Origin: an uncultured Oceanospirillaceae bacterium
Lineage (GTDB): Bacteria; Pseudomonadota; Gammaproteobacteria; Pseudomonadales; Balneatricaceae
Length of the DNA stretch: 64,000 bases
Reading direction: 5' to 3'
NCBI GenBank assembly: GCA_937136055.1
Contig: CAKZOD010000050.1
Location: 1-64,000 of the forward strand
A model generated the notes under the pieces. That model made no database searches. It had not been told where the DNA came from and worked only from the letters and a program-made list of their open reading frames with translations. Of this stretch, positions 1 to 7,261 are shown one piece after another. The position numbers were made by a program, and so were the translations under genes. Within the stretch, counting starts at the first letter, position 1, and each line of letters begins with the position of its first letter.

Positions 1-69
1 AGGAACGACGATAACCCCGAAGGGGTGAAGAGCGTAGCGATGAATAATCCCTCCCTCACCGCCATCTTA
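1..69. repeat. Dispersed repeat ending in a tRNA-Ser-like 3' end, copy 1 (cut by the window edge)
   Basis: Nearly identical to 178-246. It contains a CCCC-GAA-GGGG mini-hairpin and ends in ATCCCTCCCTCACCGCCA, which has the form of a tRNA-Ser T-stem 3' strand, acceptor strand, G discriminator and CCA. No complete tRNA is visible; an intact tRNA-Ser may lie just left of the window (inference). Related sequence recurs at 6741-6821. Confidence 0.6.
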
Positions 70-82
70 TTTATAGCAATAG

Positions 83-109
83 AGCCTTGGTTAACACCAG
101 GGCTTTTTT
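83..109 (+). terminator. Rho-independent terminator after the first tRNA-like fragment
   Basis: Stem AGCCTTGGT / ACCAGGGCT around a short TAAC loop, followed by six T. It sits just downstream of the CCA-ending tRNA-like fragment, so it probably terminated a tRNA transcript coming from the left. Confidence 0.7.
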
Positions 110-140
110 GTGCGCTAAAGCTACTCAGGAGGGGGAGATC

Positions 141-246
141 CCTCGCGGGTTCGAGCCGAGCGAAGCGACGCATATCGGAGGAACGACGATAACCCCGAAG
201 AGGTGAAGAGCGTAGCGATGAATAATCCCTCCCTCACCGCCATCTT
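141..246. repeat. Dispersed repeat with tRNA-Ser-like pieces on both sides, copy 2
   Basis: The stretch before it (GAGGG...CCCTC, then GCGGGTTCGA) resembles a tRNA-Ser variable arm and the 5' half of a T-arm. About 70 bp of repeat (GCCGAGCGAAGCGACGCA onward) follow, and the copy ends in ATCCCTCCCTCACCGCCA like copy 1. It therefore looks like a tRNA 3' part interrupted at the T-loop. The ORF-track entry at 203-391 begins inside this repeat and is not considered a gene. Confidence 0.55.
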
Positions 247-391
247 ATATGCTTATAAAACAAGTATTGATAAATATTGCATAGGTAACCTTTACAGAAG
301 TCTAATAGAACATGAGAGGGCATTTTGTAAAGTTATAAGCAAAAGTAGACAGTTGGAAGCAAATAGTCATTTTTTAAACCACTGTCGATAA

Positions 392-935
392 TTGAGCAAG
401 TCGGAAATCAAAAGGAGGTTAGGTGCTTTTTTCATGGAGATATCGAGCGGATAAGTTGAAAGGGTTTTGCAAGCTCAAAAACATACAGATGTAAGGCTTT
501 GCAACTAATTGATATTAAAAAAATGGTCGGAGTAGTAGTGTTTGGAGCTACGTCCACTTGTCCCCCAGTCTAGTATTTAATCTCTTTCAAGTGATTGAAA
601 AACATACATAAAAACTTTAAACGGTGTGTTTTAAAAGAACAGGATTACCAAAATCCAACCTTTATAAATCAAATAGTTACATAGGGGTTTTGCAAGTTGA
701 GCTTGCTGAATTACCAGTTTTCAGTTCATTCAATTAAAAATGATACTTCTCACTGATTTCTGTTTGAAGTTTTCTAAATGAATCATGGATTAACTCATGG
801 TGTGTCAGTACCGCAATTTTTTGCTTTTACAAGAAATAGGTCATTTTTGGGCTTTTTTGGTAAAAAAAAGTGTCAAAACTAGTAACTAGTTGCAGGTTCT
901 TAAGTAGTTGATTTGTAGTAGAATACTTTCGGAAA
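392..935. other. Gene-free AT-rich stretch
   Basis: About 540 bases with no ORF that has a plausible start and protein-like composition. No clear repeats, terminators or RNA structures were recognised in it. It separates the tRNA-like repeats from the ABC-3C operon. Confidence 0.5.
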
Positions 936-988
936 TTGGCCTGTTTTTATTATGTTTGTTTGATTTTAGATCGTAGGCTATCAGCAGA

Positions 989-1018
989 TTTAGGTTTAGG
1001 TTTAGGTTTAGGTTTAGG
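989..1018 (+). repeat. Five tandem TTTAGG hexamers
   Basis: Five perfect copies of TTTAGG, flanked by partial units. The unit is divisible by three, so copy-number change would not shift a reading frame. The overlapping 68-residue ORF (936-1142), with its Gly-Leu run, is probably an artefact of this repeat. Confidence 0.85.
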
Positions 1019-1091
1019 TTTGAAGGTGGAAATCTGCTCTGAAATGAGATCGTTTTTGGTATTGCCTATGGCTGGTTTGCTGCCCTATCTG

Positions 1092-1294
1092 ATGGCTGAA
1101 AGCGGACATTTTAAAGGGCGCTTGATTATTTTAAACAGCTGATACTATATACAGTACTGGTTTGGTTTATTACTAATTTAGTACGCATTTACACTTGTTG
1201 TTAAGTGGGAGTTTATCCAGCAGGAACAATAGAGTACGTTTTTATAGGAATTACTTTACTGCGTAAATGTACATGCACAAGATTAAGCTGTTAG
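1092..1294 (+). repeat. Imperfect direct repeat, left copy, upstream of the ABC-3C operon
   Basis: Shares a long series of matched blocks with 4185-4438: ATGGCTGAAA, AGCGGACATTT, CTAATTTAGT, GGAACAATAG, TTTTTATAG, and GATTAAGCTGTTAG at the end. It has internal inverted pairs (AACAGCT / AGCTGTT at its ends and CATTTAC / GTAAATG inside), so the strand can fold. It ends about 30 bases before the first gene of the operon. Confidence 0.7.
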
Positions 1295-1324
1295 TTTTAT
1301 CATCATTTGTCAACAAGGATAGAA

Positions 1325-1564
1325 ATGGATACTTTCATAGAATTTGTAAAATCAGATATTGGGGTCACGCTGGCTTGGGTATGCACTGTAGGAAGTGCGT
1401 TGTTTGCTGGGATTACATCAAAGAAAAATAAACAGTTGAAAATAAAAATTGGTGAAATAACAAAGAATTTAACAGTAGATAATAGTCAGGATAGTGTTAT
1501 GCAAAATGGCCAGAAGAATGTATATACAAAGAACAATTCCGGCGGCATGAAAATTGACATGTAA
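1325..1564 (+). CDS. Small single-pass membrane protein, first gene of the ABC-3C operon
   Basis: A 79-residue protein of unknown activity. One hydrophobic helix (about residues 12-30) is followed by a Lys-rich stretch and a polar Asn/Gln-rich tail. The ORF track starts at a TTG (1307). The ATG at 1325 is preferred because AAGGAT lies five bases upstream. The stop is 11 bases before the next gene, so the two are surely co-transcribed. In ABC-3C systems a membrane segment is often part of the effector. Here it may be supplied as a separate peptide that could act on the membrane or anchor the complex; that role is inference. The Asn/Gln-rich tail somewhat resembles the N-terminal tip of the next protein. 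Confidence 0.65.
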   Translation: MDTFIEFVKSDIGVTLAWVCTVGSALFAGITSKKNKQLKIKIGEITKNLTVDNSQDSVMQNGQKNVYTKNNSGGMKIDM

Positions 1565-1575
1565 GGGACTGAACC

Positions 1576-2160
1576 TTGACCATAGGAAATAAAGGGGAGA
1601 ATCCTCTTGAGAGTAAAATAGTTAAAGTTGAGCGTAATGCTGGAAATATCATATTTGGGGATTCGCCCGAATATGAGATCAGCTCAGCTATAAATGAATT
1701 GCTAAAGTCATTAGCTAATAAGCCATTTACGTTTAAGAAAAGCAGAAGACGCCCGTCTTCGGAAACAGTTGTGAAGATAAAACATAATAATCTTAAAGCT
1801 AAAAGTCATATCATAAAGCAATACTTAGATCATTCTTCAAAAGTAGAAGAAGCCTATTCTGAGATTGACTCCTTGATAACTTTCGGAAAAGATACAATCC
1901 TGCAAAATTTAAACGATTTATACTATCTTGCTCTAGACTCTGTTGAAATTGATTATCTAATTTGCGATATAGACATAGCTAAAGTCAAAGAAAATTCAGA
2001 GTTCATTTTGGACTTCATCATTCAAAGATTAAAAAATACTGTATTTGAATCAAAAAATACTCCTGCTTACAAAGAGCATGTTGAGTTGGGAGTGAATGTT
2101 GTTGTCGCTCACGCTTTTATTGAGTGCATCATCATGGAGAATCCAACTTATGATCCCTAG
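1576..2160 (+). CDS. ABC-3C-type effector/adaptor protein
   Basis: 194 residues. Near the N-terminus is KVERNAGNIIFGD, a polar tip of the kind seen in ABC-three-component and related conflict proteins. The rest is predicted all-helical with Lys- and acid-rich segments, resembling the C-terminal domains that bind the ATPase and middle component in ABC-3C systems. There is no recognisable nuclease, protease or other enzymatic domain. The start is TTG with AAGGGA seven bases upstream; no nearby ATG fits. The 3' end overlaps the next gene by 11 bases. The family call rests on gene order plus the downstream DUF2326 ATPase and is not certain for this protein alone. Confidence 0.6.
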   Translation: MTIGNKGENPLESKIVKVERNAGNIIFGDSPEYEISSAINELLKSLANKPFTFKKSRRRPSSETVVKIKHNNLKAKSHIIKQYLDHSSKVEEAYSEIDSLITFGKDTILQNLNDLYYLALDSVEIDYLICDIDIAKVKENSEFILDFIIQRLKNTVFESKNTPAYKEHVELGVNVVVAHAFIECIIMENPTYDP

Positions 2161-2374
2161 AAGTGGTTGTGACCCAGAAATAAATGTTGTGAGCATAGGG
2201 GCAAAAATTCTACAGAAAGTGGCAGAGGAAAGTCTGTCCTTAGATGCGATACTCATTGACTGCTCTTCAGAACTAAAAGTATCGATTGATCACATCATAT
2301 TGTCGTTAGATTGGTTGTTTTCAATTAAGGCTATTGGAATTAATGGAACAGAGGTTTTTATAAATGAAGCTTGA
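2150..2374 (+). CDS. ABC-3C middle component (MC6-like)
   Basis: 74 residues from the ATG at 2150. The ORF track extends it upstream to 2096, but that extension lies inside the previous gene. It starts MIPRSGCDPEINVVSIGAKIL. The short length, the N-terminal MI-P segment, the following GA-IL stretch and the winged-helix-like remainder resemble middle component 6 of ABC-3C systems. That class links the effector to the DUF2326 ATPase. It overlaps both neighbours by 11 bases, indicating translational coupling and stoichiometric assembly. The assignment is from memory of the family pattern plus context. Confidence 0.65.
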   Translation: MIPRSGCDPEINVVSIGAKILQKVAEESLSLDAILIDCSSELKVSIDHIILSLDWLFSIKAIGINGTEVFINEA

Positions 2375-3965
2375 TAGCCTTGAAATAAAGATAAATAGCG
2401 AAGTAAAAAGATTGGTTAAATTTGAATCAGGTCTTAATCTCATCACAAATAAGCCAAATTCTGGCCGTACAGGTAACAGCGTCGGGAAATCAACATTATC
2501 AAGGGTGGTTGATTTTCTAATGCTAGGAAGCATAGACAATATTTACATTGATGAAGAGTTCAAAAAGCCAAACCTTGAGATAGAAGCGCTTTTTAAGAAC
2601 AACTTTGTGACTGCTTCTCTCAGTTTCTTTGATTTTTCAAACAAAATAAATCAAATTTCTCGCAATTTGTGTATTGATGGAGAGTCCGAATCTAAATTCT
2701 GGATAAATGGTGAAATTGTTGAAGAAAAGGGATATGAGTCGTTTATTCAGAATAAAATCTTTAATATCTCTACTAGAAGGCCTTCAGTTAGAGCTGTAGC
2801 TCCGAAGTTCATTAGAAATGACAGTCATAGAATGCTGAGTACGACTAAGTTTCTTGATAAGCGACAAGGCCCAAAAGATTATAGCGAACTTTTTTTATAC
2901 CTTTTCGGTTTCAACAATACGTCTCTACTTACGGAGAAAAGAGATGCAACGAATCTAGTCACCAGACGAAAAAGGAACTCCACATCAATTAATGCCCTAG
3001 TGAAAGAGCAGAAGCCAATAAGTGAGATCAATAAATATAAGGCAGATGCTAAAGAGCTAGAGAAGAATCTTTTAAAATTCGAATATTCGTCAGAATATTC
3101 AAACCCAATAGAAAGACTTTCAGAACTACAAGTAAAAGAAGACCGATATACTGAAGAGCTTCTATCCATACATCGAAAAGTAGACAACATCAATCATACT
3201 ATCGAACTATTATCCAAAGACAAAGATGGTTATTTAATCAACGAACTTAAAGCGATATATAGTTTTTCTGGTGTAGCAATTGAAGGAGCCTTACGAGAAC
3301 TTGAAGACGTTATTTTGTTCCATAGGAATCTCGTTGAGAAAAAGAGACACTTTCTTACGATAGATTTACCTAGGTTGAATGAAGAATCTGAAGGTCTTCA
3401 GGCAGAGCTCAGTTCAATAAGGAAAGATAAGTTACAAGTTTTTTCTGATATGAGGTCTAAGGAAAGCTTAGACAATGTGACTAAAAATCTGAAACGTCTT
3501 GGTGAGCTTAAAGTTGAGCTTGGAAAGTTAGAAGGTCTAATGGAGCAGCAGTCCAAAGCAAATTCAGATCAAACTGAAGCAAAAGCTCAATTGCAAAAAA
3601 TCCTTGAGGCTATTTCTAAAGAGATTGACAATGTTTATGAATTTGAGAAAAAATTCAATACATATTTAAGGTCTCTTACTAAAAGTCTTCACGATGAAGA
3701 ATACAGCATAGACTTAGAATTCAATAAGGATAGTGGTACTTGTTCTATAGAACTCAATAACTCAGCAACTAATCCTGAGGGTGGGAAGAAGAAAGCCGAA
3801 GTTATTGCTTTTGATTTTGCATATATACATGCCATTAATGGGTCAGAGCTGAATCGACCGAATTTTATTTTCCATGACAGTATTGAGGATATTGACAAAA
3901 AACAAATTGAAGATATTTTCAAAGAAGCTCCCTGGTCAACAGATTCTGTCAATGTTATCAGATAA
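2364..3965 (+). CDS. DUF2326 SMC-like ABC ATPase of the ABC-3C system, C-terminus frameshifted
   Basis: 533 residues as read. It has an N-terminal Walker A region (TGNSVGKSTL, about residues 36-45), a long charged coiled-coil middle (about 190-430) and a C-terminal Walker B-like NFIFHDSIED. This is the layout of DUF2326 (COG5293) ATPases that power or gate ABC-3C complexes. After EAP the frame ends in an unrelated tail (WSTDSVNVIR). Removing one C from CCC at 3930-3932 gives EAPGQQILSMLSDKI and continues to KFFCV with a stop at 4045-4047, which is the expected family ending. The natural gene therefore probably runs to 4047. The shift may be a real mutation, a sequencing error or, less likely, programmed. 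Confidence 0.85.
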   Translation: MKLDSLEIKINSEVKRLVKFESGLNLITNKPNSGRTGNSVGKSTLSRVVDFLMLGSIDNIYIDEEFKKPNLEIEALFKNNFVTASLSFFDFSNKINQISRNLCIDGESESKFWINGEIVEEKGYESFIQNKIFNISTRRPSVRAVAPKFIRNDSHRMLSTTKFLDKRQGPKDYSELFLYLFGFNNTSLLTEKRDATNLVTRRKRNSTSINALVKEQKPISEINKYKADAKELEKNLLKFEYSSEYSNPIERLSELQVKEDRYTEELLSIHRKVDNINHTIELLSKDKDGYLINELKAIYSFSGVAIEGALRELEDVILFHRNLVEKKRHFLTIDLPRLNEESEGLQAELSSIRKDKLQVFSDMRSKESLDNVTKNLKRLGELKVELGKLEGLMEQQSKANSDQTEAKAQLQKILEAISKEIDNVYEFEKKFNTYLRSLTKSLHDEEYSIDLEFNKDSGTCSIELNNSATNPEGGKKKAEVIAFDFAYIHAINGSELNRPNFIFHDSIEDIDKKQIEDIFKEAPWSTDSVNVIR

Positions 3966-4184
3966 AATATCAGAAGAAACTTACAAGAATATATCCAAAA
4001 ATATAATCTTGTCTCTTGATGAAGATGAAAAATTCTTTTGTGTTTAAACAAAAACTAACAAGTCAAATCACTTGGACGCAGCACAGGTGTATGAGGTACT
4101 AAAATATCCGCTTTGCGTCAAATACAGTCTTTTAGGTAATGGCAGCGACTGGCCAACTCTCGTCTATTTGGAGCGTTAAGATCG

Positions 4185-4438
4185 ATGGCTGAAATCGGCC
4201 AAAAGCGGACATTTAATGGTCGTTTGATTATTTTTAATAACTGATAATATATGCAGTATTATTTTGATTTGTTGCTAATTTAGTGAGCACTTAGCCAATA
4301 GTATTTATTTTTCATGCGCATTTATCCAGGAAGGTTTTTTGTTAAATGGAAATTTATCGAACTGGAACAATAGTCTACTTTCTTTTTATAGAAATGACTT
4401 TACTGTGTAAATGCGCATGCGCACGATTAAGCTGTTAG
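4185..4438 (+). repeat. Imperfect direct repeat, right copy, between the ABC-3C operon and the next unit
   Basis: Counterpart of 1092-1294 in the same orientation, again ending GATTAAGCTGTTAG just upstream of a gene start. It contains a perfect 11-bp inverted pair, ATGCGCATTTA (4314-4324) and TAAATGCGCAT (4408-4418), plus the palindrome TGCGCATGCGCA. Divergence from the left copy is concentrated outside the shared blocks. The 4049-4184 gap holds no gene. Confidence 0.7.
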
Positions 4439-4463
4439 GTGAAGGAGCTAGCTCGGAGAATAT

Positions 4464-5189
4464 ATGAAGAATAAGGAAGTAACCGAGTGTGTAAAAAAAT
4501 ACGCCTCATACATGGAAGAGGTAAAGAAAAGAACAGATGTTGTTTCTAGGCTTATGAAAATGCATAGGGCTGGTCAGTCAATGACTGGCTATATTGAGAC
4601 CGATATAGACACTGTTTATCTTCAGCTGAGAAAAACAATTGAATTGGTAATGTTTGCATGTATTGTTGCAAACAAATCCGCAGGTTTGGCTCTAAATAAA
4701 ACCCTCCGTAAGGGCTATGAAATCCAGAAGATTAAATCCGAGCTACAGAGATTCAATTTGAAGTTTTTTCCTACTCCAAAGCTAGAAGATGGGAAGGATT
4801 CAGATGGAATAAGAAAAGTAAAGAACCTGACTCAGGATGCTCGCCCCTTTATGAGTGAGGGTGAGATTTTTAAAGCCTATGGAAAGGCAGGGAATTATCT
4901 ACACTCCCAAAGAGATTATCAGTATGGTGGAGAAGAGGCTAAACTAAAAATCCTGGAGCGTGGCGTAGACAGTATCAATCAACTAGTTAGCCTGCTTAAT
5001 CACCACTGGACTGATATTACCAACGATTCATTCTTTGCAGTTGTTATGCAAGGAGAACAAGATGGCAAGGTACACGTATCCTATATGGAGCGCGTGGAAT
5101 CACCTAACAATTCAAGCAAGAAGGACGCGCTAACGCGCGCCTCTTCTAGAGGCGTTACGTTTCATGGAGACTATGAGTGCGAACAATAA
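4464..5189 (+). CDS. Unknown all-helical protein, possibly HEPN-like
   Basis: 241 residues, not recognised with confidence. It is Lys-rich and predicted helical, with a hydrophobic helix near TIELVMFACIVANK (about residues 57-71). A later GKAGNYLHSQR segment recalls the conserved Leu-His pattern of some HEPN-like hypothetical proteins, but the RNase motif RxxxxH is not evident. It follows the right copy of the direct repeat and overlaps the zinc-ribbon gene by 13 bases. Near its 3' end the coding sequence carries a strong hairpin (TAACGC...GCGTTA, about 5130-5156). Placement beside an ABC-3C cassette suggests, but does not show, a conflict role. Confidence 0.6.
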   Translation: MKNKEVTECVKKYASYMEEVKKRTDVVSRLMKMHRAGQSMTGYIETDIDTVYLQLRKTIELVMFACIVANKSAGLALNKTLRKGYEIQKIKSELQRFNLKFFPTPKLEDGKDSDGIRKVKNLTQDARPFMSEGEIFKAYGKAGNYLHSQRDYQYGGEEAKLKILERGVDSINQLVSLLNHHWTDITNDSFFAVVMQGEQDGKVHVSYMERVESPNNSSKKDALTRASSRGVTFHGDYECEQ

Positions 5190-5359
5190 AGGTTAGGACG
5201 CAAGGAAATTCTATTAGATTCACATGTCCTGTTTGTAGGGTGGCTTCCTTATGCGATATCCACTACATGGCTATTCAAGTACATATGAGTACCGAGACTC
5301 ACATGTTGGTTTGTCGCGCTTGTGGTAATGGCTCTGTTTGGAAGCTGTTCGATAGTTAA
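5177..5359 (+). CDS. Small zinc-ribbon protein
   Basis: 60 residues with two Cys pairs, CPVC and CRAC, about 30 residues apart, which fits a zinc ribbon. It starts at GTG and overlaps the end of the 241-residue gene; the nearby ATG at 5173 is in a frame that stops at once. Overlap with the upstream ORF suggests a translationally coupled partner. The function is unknown. The Cys spacing is the main evidence that the ORF is real. Confidence 0.5.
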   Translation: MRTIKVRTQGNSIRFTCPVCRVASLCDIHYMAIQVHMSTETHMLVCRACGNGSVWKLFDS

Positions 5360-5413
5360 TCGAGGACAGCCATGTTTTGTAAAGAGTTAATCGAGGACAG
5401 CCATGTTTTGTAA
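5354..5413 (+). repeat. Two tandem 29-bp repeats ahead of the transposase
   Basis: AGTTAATCGAGGACAGCCAT...GTTTTGTAA occurs twice with a 31-bp period (5354-5382 and 5385-5413). The first unit includes the stop of the zinc-ribbon gene. The position, about 75 bases upstream of the RAYT-type transposase, suggests an element end or a recognition sequence that was duplicated. Confidence 0.8.
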
Positions 5414-5488
5414 TGTCAGTTTTACTGAACTATGCTTAATCTTTATTGAATATTAGATCAGAGAAAGTAGTCCTGAGCAGGAGGTTAT

Positions 5489-6493
5489 ATGACTCGTGCC
5501 CGTGAACAGCAAATTTGCTGTGAAGATACTCCTTATTATCACTGCATTTCCCGCGTAGTTCGCAAAGCGTTTCTTTGCGGTTTTGATAAATCAACTCAAC
5601 AAGATTTCGAACATCGAAGGCAATGGGTCATTGATCGCATTGCAGAGATTGATGCTGCGTTTTGTATAGATGTTTGTGCTTATGCCATCATGTCAAATCA
5701 CTACCATCTAGTTCTTTATATTAATAAAAAAGAAATTGATGGGTTAACCGATCTCGAAGTCATTGAGCGCTGGAGAAAGCTTTTTAAAGGGCCTGAAATT
5801 ATTGAGCGCTATTTAAAGGGTGAAAAGTTATCGGCTTCACATCATTTACTCATTAGTGAAATTATTCAGGAGTGGCGTGATCGGCTAGCTGACATCAGTT
5901 GGTACATGCGTTGTTTGAATGAGTTTATTGCTCGTAAGGCGAATTTTGAAGATAACTGCAAAGGCCGTTTCTGGGAAGGACGATTCAAGAGTCAGGCATT
6001 ACTTGACGAGCAAGCCTTGTTAACCTGCATGGCGTATGTTGAGTTAAATCCTATCCGAGCTAGGATGGCTAATAGACCTGAAACCTCCGAATTCACTTCA
6101 ATTAAGCAGCGTATCGAGAAAGAGGTTGTTAGCCTTGAAGCTGATTTAATAGAGCCAAAATCTCCAAAAGTTTCTTTAAAGGATTTTGTTGCTGGAAATG
6201 AAGTACTAAAAGATCAAATTCCTTATCAAATAAATGAGTATCTCTACTTAGTTGATTGGTCTGCTCGCGCTGTTAGGGAAGATAAGAAAGGTGCTATTGA
6301 CGATCAATTACCGCCCATACTACAGCGTTTGGGTATTGATGCAGGGTATTGGTGTGAGGCAATGCAGCCAAAAGGCAGTCGTTATTTTAGTCGTGCGGTT
6401 GGTCGTCGAGATCACCTTCAAGCTTACGCCAAAAAGCTTGAAATAGGTTGGATTAAAGGTGTAGGCCTTTGTACTAAGCTGTTTCCAAGTTAG
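5489..6493 (+). CDS. HUH (Y1) transposase, RAYT/IS200-like family
   Basis: 334 residues. The Y1-transposase core occupies about residues 15-210. The metal-binding HUH motif is NHYHLVL (about residue 72) and a probable catalytic tyrosine lies in MAYVELNPIRA. CYR/SRV and GRFWEGRFKS segments are typical of REP-associated tyrosine transposases. These enzymes cut and rejoin single-stranded DNA at hairpins. The gene is intact with a good ribosome site (AGGAGG, about nine bases upstream). No second transposition gene is present. Tandem repeats lie upstream, and a copy of the dispersed repeat lies 250 bp downstream at 6741-6821. It may act on such repeats, as REP-mobilising relatives do; that is inference. 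Confidence 0.85.
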   Translation: MTRAREQQICCEDTPYYHCISRVVRKAFLCGFDKSTQQDFEHRRQWVIDRIAEIDAAFCIDVCAYAIMSNHYHLVLYINKKEIDGLTDLEVIERWRKLFKGPEIIERYLKGEKLSASHHLLISEIIQEWRDRLADISWYMRCLNEFIARKANFEDNCKGRFWEGRFKSQALLDEQALLTCMAYVELNPIRARMANRPETSEFTSIKQRIEKEVVSLEADLIEPKSPKVSLKDFVAGNEVLKDQIPYQINEYLYLVDWSARAVREDKKGAIDDQLPPILQRLGIDAGYWCEAMQPKGSRYFSRAVGRRDHLQAYAKKLEIGWIKGVGLCTKLFPS

Positions 6494-7261
6494 TTCGCAT
6501 CATCCTTTAATTTACCATTCACTTAAATTTTGAACGGGATTGCTGTGCCCAAAACTTAGGCAATTCTTTGTTTTAAATGTATTTTGATCACTTTCTGACT
6601 TTATTAAAAATAGTGCTTAGTAAGTTGTAATTTATGAAGGTTAGTTAAATTAATGTGAGTGTCCTGCAATTATTCCTAAGAGCGTCCATATATGTCCTGC
6701 AATGATCCTGCTAAGTGCTTACTTCCTGTAAGCAAGATTTCCCGCGGGGTCGAGCCGAGCGACGCATATCGCAGGAACGACGATAACCCCGAAGTGTAAA
6801 GAGCGTAGTAATCAATAATCCAACTTTTATTAAATCTGATCCACGCAGTACGGCTTTTCTTGAAGATGGAGTTCTATGTTAATGCCCCTTTGCTCAAATC
6901 TATATCAACCTCAAATACCTTTGATAACCATTAACTGGTTTAAAGTTTGCTATATCAAGTTAATATAATGTTCATAGTTTTTTCTGTAAATGTGTCTTCA
7001 TTAGGTGTCAGATATTTATTAAAAAAATTGTGAATGTGATTTTATTATGTTATTTAATGGCAAAACTTGTCAGTTTTTTTCTTAAAAGAATAGTGCAGTG
7101 TTATTTAAAGTAAATATGAAAAATTAATATGTTATAATTTGATTATTATAATGTATCTAATATGCGTCATTATTTTTGATTTTACAGTGGTTGTTAAATT
7201 AAAAATTATGAGTTTTAAAAGTTTTTATTTATTTGCTTAGCAGTAATTAACAGGGGTTTCT
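6494..7261. other. Gene-free AT-rich spacer after the transposase
   Basis: About 770 bases without a credible gene. It holds two similar GTCCTGCAAT-nATCCT blocks (about 6660 and 6692), a small perfect hairpin TGCTTAC-TTCCT-GTAAGCA (about 6716-6734), and a dispersed-repeat copy (listed separately). The rest is very AT-rich. Confidence 0.5.
6741..6821. repeat. Dispersed repeat, copy 3
   Basis: Matches 141-228 with several mismatches and small deletions: GCGGGGTCGAGCCGAGCGA, GACGCATATCG, AGGAACGACGATAACCCCGAAG, ATCAATAATCC. It begins at a TCGAG and ends at AATCC like copy 2, but the CCTCACCGCCA tRNA-like end is missing. With copies 1 and 2 it brackets the accessory region that holds the ABC-3C operon and the transposase. 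Confidence 0.7.

Noticed and set aside
203-391. 62-residue ORF in the left repeats
   Set aside because: It begins within the tRNA-like repeat, and the rest has no recognisable domain or ribosome site.
936-1142. 68-residue ORF with a GLGLGLGLG run
   Set aside because: The run is simply the translated TTTAGG array. The rest overlaps the direct repeat and has no ribosome site or family likeness.
1092-4438. Integron attC sites flanking the ABC-3C operon
   Set aside because: Only the right copy ends in GTTRRRY (GTTAGGT). The left copy gives GTTAGTT, no clear RYYYAAC partner was found, and no integron integrase is in the window. Kept as direct repeats only.
5354-5413. Start of a CRISPR array
   Set aside because: Only two units with a 2-bp gap instead of a spacer, and no cas genes in the window.
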